Below are positions 9,129-17,700 of a DNA stretch of 64,000 nucleotides, one piece after another. This stretch comes from CAYTLW01 sp964438735 (GTDB lineage Bacteria > Myxococcota_A > UBA9042): NCBI GenBank assembly GCA_964438735.1, contig CAYTLW010000023.1:1-64000 (forward strand). The letters run 5' to 3'. Numbering within the stretch: the first letter of the stretch is position 1; every line of letters begins with the position of its first letter. Both the position numbers and the translations under genes were made by a program. The notes beneath the pieces are model-generated. The model ran no database searches and was not told the DNA's origin. It saw only the letters and a program-made list of their open reading frames with translations.

Positions 9129-9767
9129 CTACATCGCCGCCAACGCCGCGACCAACATCCCCCGCACCTGCTTCGCCAGCGGCTCCACCGCCGGTTGCCG
9201 GATCAGCTTGAACAGCTGAACCGGGTCGATGGCCGACACCACCGCATCGCCAGCGTCGTTCTCGGTCACCACCACATTGCAGGGCAGCAGCAGGCCGACG
9301 GCCGGCACCGCGCTGAGCGCCTGGTGGGCGATGGGCGGGTTGCAGGCGCCGAGGATGATGTAGGGCCGGAAGTCGGCGTCGATCTTCTTCTTGAGCGTCG
9401 CCTTGACGTCGATCTCGGTCAGCACGCCGAAGCCCTGCTCGGCCAGGGACGCGGTGACCCGTTTGATGGCGTCGGCGTAGGCCACGCCCGGCAGCGTGCG
9501 GGTCAGGCCGAGCGCCGGATCGCCGTAGAAGTCGGCGTGGGTCTCGCGCAACCAGCCGATGATGGCCTCGCTGCCCTGGATGACGGTATCGCCGTCCACC
9601 AGCACCGGCACTTCAGCCGACTCGACGCCGTCCAGGGCCAGCACGTCGGTACGCAGAGCGCCGATCTTGGCCACATTGATGGTCTTGAAGTCGATGCCGT
9701 GGTCGGTCATGTGTCGGCGCACCAGGGCGCAGTGGGGGCATCCTTCGCGTTGGTAGAGTTCGATCAT
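9129..9767 (-). CDS. Glutaredoxin-like domain fused to DUF302
   Basis: 212 residues in two parts. Residues 1-80 are a glutaredoxin/GST-N fold with an active site CPHC (10-13) and the cis-Pro region EVPVLVDGD. Residues about 85-212 are DUF302 (SLAEQGFGVLTEIDVKATLKKK is the opening helix; YIILGACNPPIAHQAL and LLLPCNVVV are family hallmarks). DUF302 proteins are small and of unknown function, often found with redox or sulfur genes. The fusion implies that DUF302 acts in thiol or persulfide chemistry. The leader CAAGGAGACG before the start is almost the same as that of the neighbouring trxA, so the two genes share translation signals and probably an operon. Confidence 0.85.
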   Translation of the reverse strand: MIELYQREGCPHCALVRRHMTDHGIDFKTINVAKIGALRTDVLALDGVESAEVPVLVDGDTVIQGSEAIIGWLRETHADFYGDPALGLTRTLPGVAYADAIKRVTASLAEQGFGVLTEIDVKATLKKKIDADFRPYIILGACNPPIAHQALSAVPAVGLLLPCNVVVTENDAGDAVVSAIDPVQLFKLIRQPAVEPLAKQVRGMLVAALAAM

Positions 9768-9793
9768 GGCCGTCTCCTTGAGGTCGGGGGGAA

Positions 9794-10135
9794 TCAGGCT
9801 GCTCGCTGGTCGCTGAGCTGCTTCATAACATCGTTCAGGGCCGCGGGCGAAGGCGCGCCGACGTGGTGGCCCACGGGCTGGCCCTGGTCGTAGAAGTACA
9901 GGGTCGGGATGCCACTGACGCCGTGCTGGCTGGCCAGCGCGGGCTCCTCGTCGACGTTGACCTTGACGACCTTGACGCGACCATCAAATTCGGCGGCCGA
10001 GCGGTCGAGCATCGGCCCGAGGTAGCGGCAGGGTCCGCACCAGGGGGCCCAGAAGTCGACGATGACGGGCAGGTTGGCGTCGACGACTTCGTCTTTGAAG
10101 GTGGCTTCGGTGACCGAGGTGGTGTGCTTGCTCAT
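9794..10135 (-). CDS. trxA: Thioredoxin
   Basis: 113 residues, normal thioredoxin size, cytoplasmic. The active site WCGPC has its redox pair at C33 and C36, the buried Asp equivalent is in VIVDFWAPW, and the cis-proline loop is SGIPTLYFY. It reduces protein disulfides using thioredoxin reductase, which is not in this window. A good AGGAGA lies just before the ATG. It sits 26 bp upstream of the glutaredoxin-DUF302 gene and about 80 bp downstream of the ECF sigma gene, all on one strand, so expression under that sigma factor is plausible. Confidence 0.95.
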   Translation of the reverse strand: MSKHTTSVTEATFKDEVVDANLPVIVDFWAPWCGPCRYLGPMLDRSAAEFDGRVKVVKVNVDEEPALASQHGVSGIPTLYFYDQGQPVGHHVGAPSPAALNDVMKQLSDQRAA

Positions 10136-10213
10136 GGTTCGTCTCCTTGGGGCCGTTGGTGCCCCTGTACAGCCTGGAGACGGCAGAGCGATGAAGTGTT
10201 ACGCGTCGATGTA

Positions 10214-10843
10214 CTACGCGAGGGTGCCCAGGCGTTCGGCCATGAGCTTGCGCAGCCGCGCCCGTGAGCGGGTCAGTCGCACGCGTACCGCACCTGCGCT
10301 CAGGCCCAGCTCTGCGGCGATCTCGGGCCCGGTCCAGCCTTCGCCCTCGGCCAGCAGCACGATGGTGCGATTTGTCGGGTCCAGGGCCTGCAAGGCGTCG
10401 CCCAGCGCCTCGGCCAGCTGGCCGGTCATGGCCGCTTCCTCCGGCGACGCCGAGTCCGTCATCAGCACCGCTTCCACGTCGTGCAGGTGCGGGTCGTTCT
10501 TGCGCCCCCGCCGCATGTGATGACAGGCGTTGGCGACCATGCGCACCACCCAGCCCTCCACAGGACCGTCACCGCGGTACCCCCCCAGGTTGCGACCGGC
10601 CGCCAGCAAGGCGTCTTGAACCGCGTCCTGGGCCTCGGCTTCACTGCGGCAGTAGCGTCTTCCAACGGCGAGCAACCGCTGGCCGTGGCATCGCGTCAGG
10701 CGATCCAGGGCACGCATATCGCCCGCTTTGACGAAGGCCACCAGCTGCGCCGGGTCGCAGGCGCGCTCGATGGATTCGGTGGCACCGACGCCGCTCGCTT
10801 GGGCGATGGCGACGGGCTTCTGGCTCGGGGGCGTCTTGCTCAT
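10214..10843 (-). CDS. ECF-type RNA polymerase sigma factor
   Basis: 209 residues from the ATG at 10843; an in-frame GTG five codons upstream is the alternative. Sigma region 2 is seen in LVAFVKAGDMRALDRLTRCH and AEAQDAVQDALLAA (DAVQD being the core-binding helix). Region 4 is seen in ALDPTNRTIVLLAEGEGWTGPEIAAELGLS followed by the recognition helix AGAVRVRLTRSRARLRKL. No anti-sigma factor gene is adjacent. The downstream thioredoxin, glutaredoxin-DUF302 and yaaA genes on the same strand make a redox-stress regulon likely. The subgroup is not determined. Confidence 0.9.
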   Translation of the reverse strand: MSKTPPSQKPVAIAQASGVGATESIERACDPAQLVAFVKAGDMRALDRLTRCHGQRLLAVGRRYCRSEAEAQDAVQDALLAAGRNLGGYRGDGPVEGWVVRMVANACHHMRRGRKNDPHLHDVEAVLMTDSASPEEAAMTGQLAEALGDALQALDPTNRTIVLLAEGEGWTGPEIAAELGLSAGAVRVRLTRSRARLRKLMAERLGTLA

Positions 10844-10934
10844 GGTCGCGATGGTCACGGAATGGAGCGCGAAAAACCAGCGCTCGTGCTATTCTGCAGC
10901 CCCCCACAGACCCAGGCCCGGCTGAAGCCTTTCC

Positions 10935-12548
10935 ATGGCACCGGCCTGCGTTGACATCGGCAGCGGGGCGCACGTTGCTGGTGAAACGGGTTGGGATGAT
11001 GCCGCTGCGACGAGACCGCCGTCAGGTTGTGACGGTCTCGAACCCGAATGTGGCGGCGATGGCGCGGCAGAGTCGACGTCGTTCGAAGTGCGCTACGACC
11101 GCGTTGACGGCGGCATGTTCGGCCGTATGCGCCTGTTGGTAGAGGTGACGGGCGGCACGGTTCTGGAGCTGGCGCCGGGCGAATCGACGACTATCGAGGC
11201 CCACATCCACAAGATGCCTGCCACGGAGGAGTTCACCGCCACCCTGCGCCTGTGGACCAACATGGCGGACCGGGGCGGCAAGTTCGATATCGGCATGGGT
11301 GTAAACCGCAACACTCCGTGCCTCTCTCCGCTGCCGGCGGCGGTGGATTTCGGTCAGGTCGCAATCGGTTATCCGCTCGCCCGCGACCTGACTGTGGAGA
11401 GCTGTGGCAAGCCCGCGGTCACCGTCTCCGCCATCTATCTGGCCAAGGGGAGCGACGAGGGGCTTACACTGGACTTCGCCACGGGCTGGTTCGAGAACGA
11501 CGTTGCACCCAGCGCCAATACACCGGCGAAGATTCCGCCAAAGCTGCTGTTGCGAGCGATCTGTGCGCCGACCGCGGCCGGTCAGATCAAGGGAGTGGTG
11601 CGGGTCGACTCCAACGCGCCAGGTCCGTTGGAGATACCGCTGACGTGTGAAGGCATGGAGCCCCCCTGCCCGCACGCCTGCATCGACCTGCCGCCGAAGT
11701 CCACCGTCAAGCTCGGCAAGGCCCTGAAGCTATCGGGCGGCTGTTCCACATCCGGCAACGGATCGGCCATCACCACCTGGCAGTGGCATGTCTGGCGCCC
11801 CGACGGCAACAAGGCGACGTTGGCCCCCAGCGCGAGCGCGCCAACGCCGTCCTGGACGCCCAAGATGCTGGGTGAACACAAGCTGCAGCTGGTCGTCACC
11901 AACAGCGCCGACGTGCCCAGCGACCACGAGGGCTGCGATGGGGCCCCGGCCTCACATACCATCGTTGTGGTGCCGGATGATGAACTCTACGTGACCGTGC
12001 ACTGGTCGGCGCCCGGTGTGCCCGCGGACGTCGCTTCGGAGTACAGCCTGAACCTGCACCTGGCCAACGCACAGGCTGCCAAGGCGCCCGGCCAGACCGA
12101 TCTGGACAAGGATGGGCAGCCGGACCCCTGGTATGCGATCTGTCACGACGCCTTCTTTCTGAACCCGAACCCGAAGTGGGGCAAGCCGGCCGATCTGGCC
12201 GACGATCCCCAGTGGACCAAGCTCAAGAAGGGGGACCCGGGCGAGTCCATCGGCATCCCGAAACCCACGGCTGGCGAGGCGTATCGCGTCGGCGTATTTG
12301 CCTACAACGCCAATAAATCCATCGCGGACGTGATCCCGACCGTGTCCGTCTGGGTCGACGACGGCCTGGCATGGCAGGGCAAAGGCGGCGCCCTGAAGTG
12401 GCGGGATATGTGGAATGTGGGCGCCGTGCAGTGGCCAACTGACGGCGGGGTGGCCAAATTCATGCCCGCCAAGGGCGTAGATGGCACGCCAGCGATATCG
12501 GCTGCGTACATGGTCCCGTCGCCGTCCATGAATCCGGCCTGCGACTGA
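10935..12548 (+). CDS. Periplasmic or surface protein with ASH-like, PKD-like and DUF2135-like regions; N-terminus suspect
   Basis: 537 residues as read. Residues about 130-240 form an Ig-like module of the ASPM-SPD2-Hydin type (AVDFGQVAIGY ... LTVESCG ... ITLPLTCEG-like ending). Residues 245-350 are PKD-like (KLSGGCSTSGNGSAITTWQW ... HKLQLVVTNSAD). The last 180 residues resemble the DUF2135-like tail of myxobacterial proteins (LHLANA ... DPWYAICHDAFFLNPNPKWG ... EAYRVGVFAYN). Homologues usually start with a lipoprotein signal. Here none is present, an in-frame stop lies 12 bp upstream of the ATG, and the first 50 codons look shuffled between two frames (see findings). The gene may be 5'-truncated or frameshifted. 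Confidence 0.6.
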   Translation: MAPACVDIGSGAHVAGETGWDDAAATRPPSGCDGLEPECGGDGAAESTSFEVRYDRVDGGMFGRMRLLVEVTGGTVLELAPGESTTIEAHIHKMPATEEFTATLRLWTNMADRGGKFDIGMGVNRNTPCLSPLPAAVDFGQVAIGYPLARDLTVESCGKPAVTVSAIYLAKGSDEGLTLDFATGWFENDVAPSANTPAKIPPKLLLRAICAPTAAGQIKGVVRVDSNAPGPLEIPLTCEGMEPPCPHACIDLPPKSTVKLGKALKLSGGCSTSGNGSAITTWQWHVWRPDGNKATLAPSASAPTPSWTPKMLGEHKLQLVVTNSADVPSDHEGCDGAPASHTIVVVPDDELYVTVHWSAPGVPADVASEYSLNLHLANAQAAKAPGQTDLDKDGQPDPWYAICHDAFFLNPNPKWGKPADLADDPQWTKLKKGDPGESIGIPKPTAGEAYRVGVFAYNANKSIADVIPTVSVWVDDGLAWQGKGGALKWRDMWNVGAVQWPTDGGVAKFMPAKGVDGTPAISAAYMVPSPSMNPACD

Positions 12549-12616
12549 CAGGTTGTCCCACGCCATGGCAACATGGCACGGGAAATCAACGACTGTCAGA
12601 GCCCCCGGGACCGCGC

Positions 12617-14584
12617 ATGGAGATCAGGGAATACGCCGAGCGCATCCTCTTCGAGCCTTCCCTGGCCGTGAAACTGACCCAGGTGGAAGGCCTGACCGAC
12701 GACGTCCCCGGCCGCCCTGTAACCGTCCCGAATGAACCCGCCCGCGACCCTGCGTGCCGCCTTCGCACGCCGGACTCGGGCGCTCAGCCACGCTTCCCCG
12801 GTCCCGCCGAGTTGGAAACCGACCGCGCACGCGGCGAGGCGCTGCATTTCTTCGCCAATCACGAGCTGATGGCGCTGGAGTTGATGGCCCTGGCCCTGCT
12901 GCGTTTTGTCGACGCACCGCGCGCCTGGCGACGGTCCGTGGTCGCGACCATGGCCGACGAGCAGCGCCATGCACGCATGTATATCGAGCGCATGGCCAGC
13001 TGTGGCGTTGCCATGGGCGACATCCCGGCCAACGACCACTTCTGGCGCATTGGCGCCACCATGGCCGATCCCCTGACGTACGCGGCGGTGGTCGGCTTGA
13101 CCCTGGAGCAGGCCAACCTGGATTTTGCGGCGGCCTATCGGAGGCTCTTCGACCAGGTGGGCGACCGGGAGACTGCGTCGGTGCTGCAGCAGGTCCTGGA
13201 CGACGAAATCCACCACGTGCGGCGCGGACTCAACTGGCTCAACCGCCTCAAGCAACCGGAGCAGGACACCTGGCAAGCCTGGCAGGCCGCCTTGCCCCCG
13301 GGCCTGACGCCCGCGCACGCCAAGGGGCGGGTATTCGTGGTCCAGCCGCGCAGAGATGCCGGACTGGACGATGAGTTCATCCGCCGATTGCAGGTCTTCA
13401 ACCGCAGCCGCGCGCGGCCACCGACCGTGCACTGGTTCGACGCCGACGAGGGCGACCTGGAGCGCATGACGGCGGCCGATGACCCGGTGGCCGTAGACGA
13501 CCTGCGAGCCGACCTCGACCTGCTGCCGTTGCCCATGTGCCGGCAGGGAGATGTGCTCATCGTGCGCCGTGCGCCACGGCTGGACTGGCTGGCCAACCTG
13601 CAGGAGGCCGGCTTCCTGGCGCCGGAGCTGATCGTGGCACCGCCCGGTCAGAAGGAGGCGGACTCGGGGCATGGGGGCGACGGTGACGTGCGGGTTGGAC
13701 ACGATCGCCTCGCGGAGGTCGGCACCTTCGACGCCCTGGAACCGCGCAGACTCGGCCGCGCCGCGCCATGGCGGTGGACGCCGCGCACGCGTCGCCTGGC
13801 CGAGGTGATGGATGTGAGCCAGGGGCAACACGCCTGGCCGGTCGAGCACGACAAGGCTGCCGAGATCGTTCGCCGATTGAAGCTCGACCTCTGCCCGGAG
13901 CTGGAACGGATCTCCAACGACGCGCGGCCTGCGCTGTACCTGTCGGTGCTGTTGCGCGTCGACAGCGCCACGGAGTGGACCTGGCTCGGCCTCAGGCGAC
14001 AGCTGGTGCGGGACGACGGCCGCCACCTTGGCTCGGTGCTGGGCCGCCAGGACACCGGCCTGGACGCCGACCTGCTCCGCTTTCTGCACGGTCCCGGGCG
14101 CGGCGGACGGGGCGTCGAACGACGGCTGAGGAGACTGGCCGGCGGCGTGGCCACGCGCCTGGCCGCGGCGAGCGTGCGCGGCCCGGCGGCGCTGAACGCG
14201 ATCGTCTTCCGCGATCCAAGAGCGAATTCGCTGCACCTGGACCCGCTGCGCAGCGTCAATCCGCACGGGACACTGGCCCACATCGGCCATGAGCTGGATC
14301 GCCGCGTGGCCCGCGCAACCCGCGGCCTGTGGTGGCTGGCCGGCAGGCACGCCCTGATGCGCGCTCGAGCGGCCACATTCGAGGAGCTGGTCAACCGATT
14401 GTCCGCCTTGCTGCCCGACCGGCGCGACGCCAGCCCCGGTGGCGCCTTGCGACAGGGTGTCCTACCGACGACCGACCCACAAAACGCGCGCCAATTGATG
14501 GGCATCGCGGTAGTGGCGACGAGCGCGGAGCGACTGCGCGGGGCGCTGGTTGAAGCCGGACTGCCGGACCCCTTCAGCGCTTGA
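12617..14584 (+). CDS. DUF455-type ferritin-like domain fused to an ATP-grasp-like region
   Basis: 655 residues. Residues about 70-215 are a DUF455 ferritin-like four-helix bundle. Candidate diiron ligands are E83 and E88 (NHELMALEL), E115 and H118 (DEQRHARMY), E164 (TLEQANLDF), and E197 with H199/H200 (DDEIHHVRRG). A linker domain follows (220-420). The C-terminal part ends with LNAIVFRD, LHLDPLRSVNPHGTLAHIGHEL and RVARATRGLWWL, which resembles the end of ATP-grasp enzymes where a conserved Asn-Pro binds metal-ATP. The glycine-rich ATP loop is not obvious, so this half may be divergent. Function unknown; an oxygen- or iron-dependent oxidation coupled to ligation is conceivable. Confidence 0.65.
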   Translation: MEIREYAERILFEPSLAVKLTQVEGLTDDVPGRPVTVPNEPARDPACRLRTPDSGAQPRFPGPAELETDRARGEALHFFANHELMALELMALALLRFVDAPRAWRRSVVATMADEQRHARMYIERMASCGVAMGDIPANDHFWRIGATMADPLTYAAVVGLTLEQANLDFAAAYRRLFDQVGDRETASVLQQVLDDEIHHVRRGLNWLNRLKQPEQDTWQAWQAALPPGLTPAHAKGRVFVVQPRRDAGLDDEFIRRLQVFNRSRARPPTVHWFDADEGDLERMTAADDPVAVDDLRADLDLLPLPMCRQGDVLIVRRAPRLDWLANLQEAGFLAPELIVAPPGQKEADSGHGGDGDVRVGHDRLAEVGTFDALEPRRLGRAAPWRWTPRTRRLAEVMDVSQGQHAWPVEHDKAAEIVRRLKLDLCPELERISNDARPALYLSVLLRVDSATEWTWLGLRRQLVRDDGRHLGSVLGRQDTGLDADLLRFLHGPGRGGRGVERRLRRLAGGVATRLAAASVRGPAALNAIVFRDPRANSLHLDPLRSVNPHGTLAHIGHELDRRVARATRGLWWLAGRHALMRARAATFEELVNRLSALLPDRRDASPGGALRQGVLPTTDPQNARQLMGIAVVATSAERLRGALVEAGLPDPFSA

Positions 14585-14725
14585 CCGCCGCCAAAGATGC
14601 CCACGCCAGAGCGCAGTCTCGCAATGGTCTGGCGAAGACCGCTCCCACGTCGCAGGGGTCCGACTGGATCGCGCTGAGTAGTTCGGACATCATGGGTGCG
14701 GACGGCCAGGGGAGGGTCGCACACG

Positions 14726-17700
14726 ATGCGCGATTCAGGACAGAGGCCGGCGGTTCCAAGCCGGCTGCTGGGGATGCTGTTGCTGCTGGGCGCCGGCTGC
14801 GCTGGGGACCGCGCTGGCGAAGAGTCGTTCAAATACGCGACCGCGGAGCAACTCGAGGCGGCGGCTGACATTGCCGAAACCGCCGACATGGAAGCAGATC
14901 TGAAGGTCGCCGACGAGCAGACGACCCCGGATGCCACGGCGCAGACCGACGCTGCCCAGGCGGACGCGAAAGTCGATGCCGCGACGCCAGTGGACAGTGG
15001 CCAGGACACGGTTGCCGACGCCACCGGGGATGCGGGCGCCACCGACAGCAGCGCAGATGCCGCCACATTGGACGCTGCCAACCCGGACGACGGGGCCGGC
15101 GCGCTCGACGGAGCCGCGGACGGCACATGGGTCGATGCGGGGCAGCTCGACGGCGCCAGCGTAGACGTAGCAAGTGTGGACGGCGGCCCCGCCGACGGCG
15201 CGGGTGACGCAGCCGGAGACGCGTCCACTGATGCAGCCATGACCGACGCCGCCTCGGACGCAGCGGGGGGCGATGGCTCGACGACCGACGCTGCCGCAGG
15301 TGATGGCGGTGCAATCGATGTTGCCGACAAGACCGACACCACCTCCGATGCCGCCCCGGTCGACGCCAGCGCCGATGGGAGCGCCGACGCAGCAGCTGCA
15401 GACGGCGGCCCCGCGGACAGCGGTGCAGCGGACGGCGGCATGACCGACGCCGGACCCGCGGATGGTGCGCAGGAAGATGCCGCGTCCGATGACGGCAGCC
15501 AGGCAGACGGTGGCGGCGTAGATGCGGGCCCCTGCGGCGCGCTCAAGGACGGCGATGCCTGCGACGATGGCAACGCCTGCACCACCGTCGACACCTGCAA
15601 GGCGGGCTCATGCCAGGGCGGCAAGGCGCCGAATTGCGATGACGGCAAGCCCTGCACGGTCGATGGCTGCGACAAGGCCAAGGGCTGCACCCACGTCGCG
15701 GCCAAAGACGGACAGCCCTGCGACGACGGCGACCTCTGCACCGCCAAGGACGGCTGCAAGGCTGGTATTTGCGCACCGGGCAAGGCGCTGGTCTGTACCG
15801 ACGGCAACACCTGCACCACCGACAGCTGCGACAAGGCCAAGGGCTGCGTGCACAAGGCGAGCAAGGATGGCGTCAAGTGCGACGACGGCTCGGCATGCAC
15901 GGTCGGCGATGGCTGCGCCTCCGGAAGCTGCAAGGCGGGGCCCGGGCAGGTCTTCGCGAGCGCCCTGCCACCCGTGAGCCAATTGCGCTCCGTCGTGGCA
16001 CGGCAGGGCGGCGGCTGGCTGGCCGTGGGCGATCGCGACAAGGCCGGCGGACAGAAGCAGGAGGCGATCCTGGTCGCCTTCGACGACAGCGGCAAGGCGC
16101 AGTGGACCATCGCCCCTGCCGATGGCGACAAGGCCCGAGGCGTCGGCGTGCTGCAGTTGAAGGGCGGCGACATCGTGATCGCCGCCACCGTTGAGTCGCC
16201 AGTGCCATCCGCGGCGCTGATCCGGGTCGACAGCAAGGGCAAGAACAACACGCAATACGGGCTCTTCATGTCCGGCTACATCAAGCCGACCCTGGCCGCC
16301 ATGGCGAGCGATGGCGCCGGCGGGGCGTTCTTCGTCGGCCAGGCCACCGACCAGACCATGCCGAATACGGGCATCGACGGCTGGCTGGTGCGCACAAATA
16401 GCGATCTCAAGACGACCTGGCAGTCGACGTGGGGCGACAAGGACGGCGATGGCTTCAACGGCGTGGTCGCCATCGCTGGCGGCGCGGCGGCGGTCGGCAC
16501 CACGCAGGTCAAGGGGGTCGCGCAGGGCTGGGCGCTTCGAGTGGACAAAGATGGCAAGTCCATGTGGCAGAAGTCGTGGCCCGGCAAGGGCGTCGGCGGC
16601 CTGTCCTCGGTGGCGGCGACCGACCAGGGCGGCCTGGTCATGGCCGGCACCAGCGGCGTCAAGGTCAGCGACCGACCCTGGCTGCTCGCGGTCGACGGCA
16701 AGGGCGAGCTGACCTGGCAGCAGCACCTGGACAAGCTGATCAACGGCGGCGCGCTGTCGATCGCCGTGCACAACGATGGCAGCCTGGCCCTGGCCGGCCA
16801 CATACCGAGCGCCAGCTGGCTCGCCCGGACCACCGCCACCGGTGGCCTGCTCTGGCACCAGACCTGGATGGGCGGCGTCGGCGACCGCGCAGCGACAGTG
16901 CTGCCACTGGCCAACGGTGGTCTGCTGGTCGCCGGCCAACGGACGACCTCCGGCAAGATCCACGGCGTACTCCAGCGGACCGACGCCTGGGGCCACGACG
17001 ACTGCGCAGAGGTGGGCAAGTGCCTCGATCCCGCCCTGAAGAAGTGCGACGACAACAAGCCGTGCACCGGCGACCTCTGCCACGGCAAGACCGGCTGCAG
17101 CCACAAGCCCCTGGGCGGCGGATTGCCTTACGGCGGCGGCAAGCTCTGCTACGCCGGCTCATGCGAGCTGCCCAAGTGCGCCTCGGCCAAGGACTGCAGT
17201 GACGGTGACGTCTGCACCGACGACGTCTGCGTGGTTGCCACAGGGACCTGCAAGAACCCGCAGAACACGGCTGACTGTGACGATGGCAACGCGTGCACGC
17301 TGGGCGAGGCCTGCGCCAACGGCATCTGCGCCGGCGGCAAGGGGCGGCTCTTCAGCGGCCCGCTGAAGGCGGATAAGACGCGCTCGGTGCTGGGCGGCTG
17401 GGCGGCGGCCGACGGCAGCCTGCGCTGGTTCGGTCACACGGTGGACAAGGTCAAGGGCAACCGCGGCCTGGTGGCCAGCACCGACTTCTCCGGCCAGCCG
17501 ACAGGCGAACAGCTCTACGGCGACGGCGGCGATCACTCCCTGCGATCGGCCCTGCCGCTGACCGATGGCGGCGCCATCTACTGCGGCATCGCGCCCGACC
17601 AGCAGGACAAGAAGTTCAGCGGCGTCTGGCGAATGCGGGTCGACGCCGCGGGTAAGGTCGTCTGGCAACATACCTTCAGCGACGGCAAGAGCACCTGGTG

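Noticed and set aside
13648..16269. An 873-codon open frame on the minus strand across the ferritin-like and giant lipoprotein genes
   Set aside because: It is antisense to two well-supported genes, is Ser/Pro/Ala low-complexity, has no family motif, and arises because GC-rich coding DNA keeps the opposite strand open.
15608..17104. A 498-codon minus-strand frame inside the giant lipoprotein gene
   Set aside because: It is antisense to the repeat-rich lipoprotein, with no start signal and no recognisable domain.
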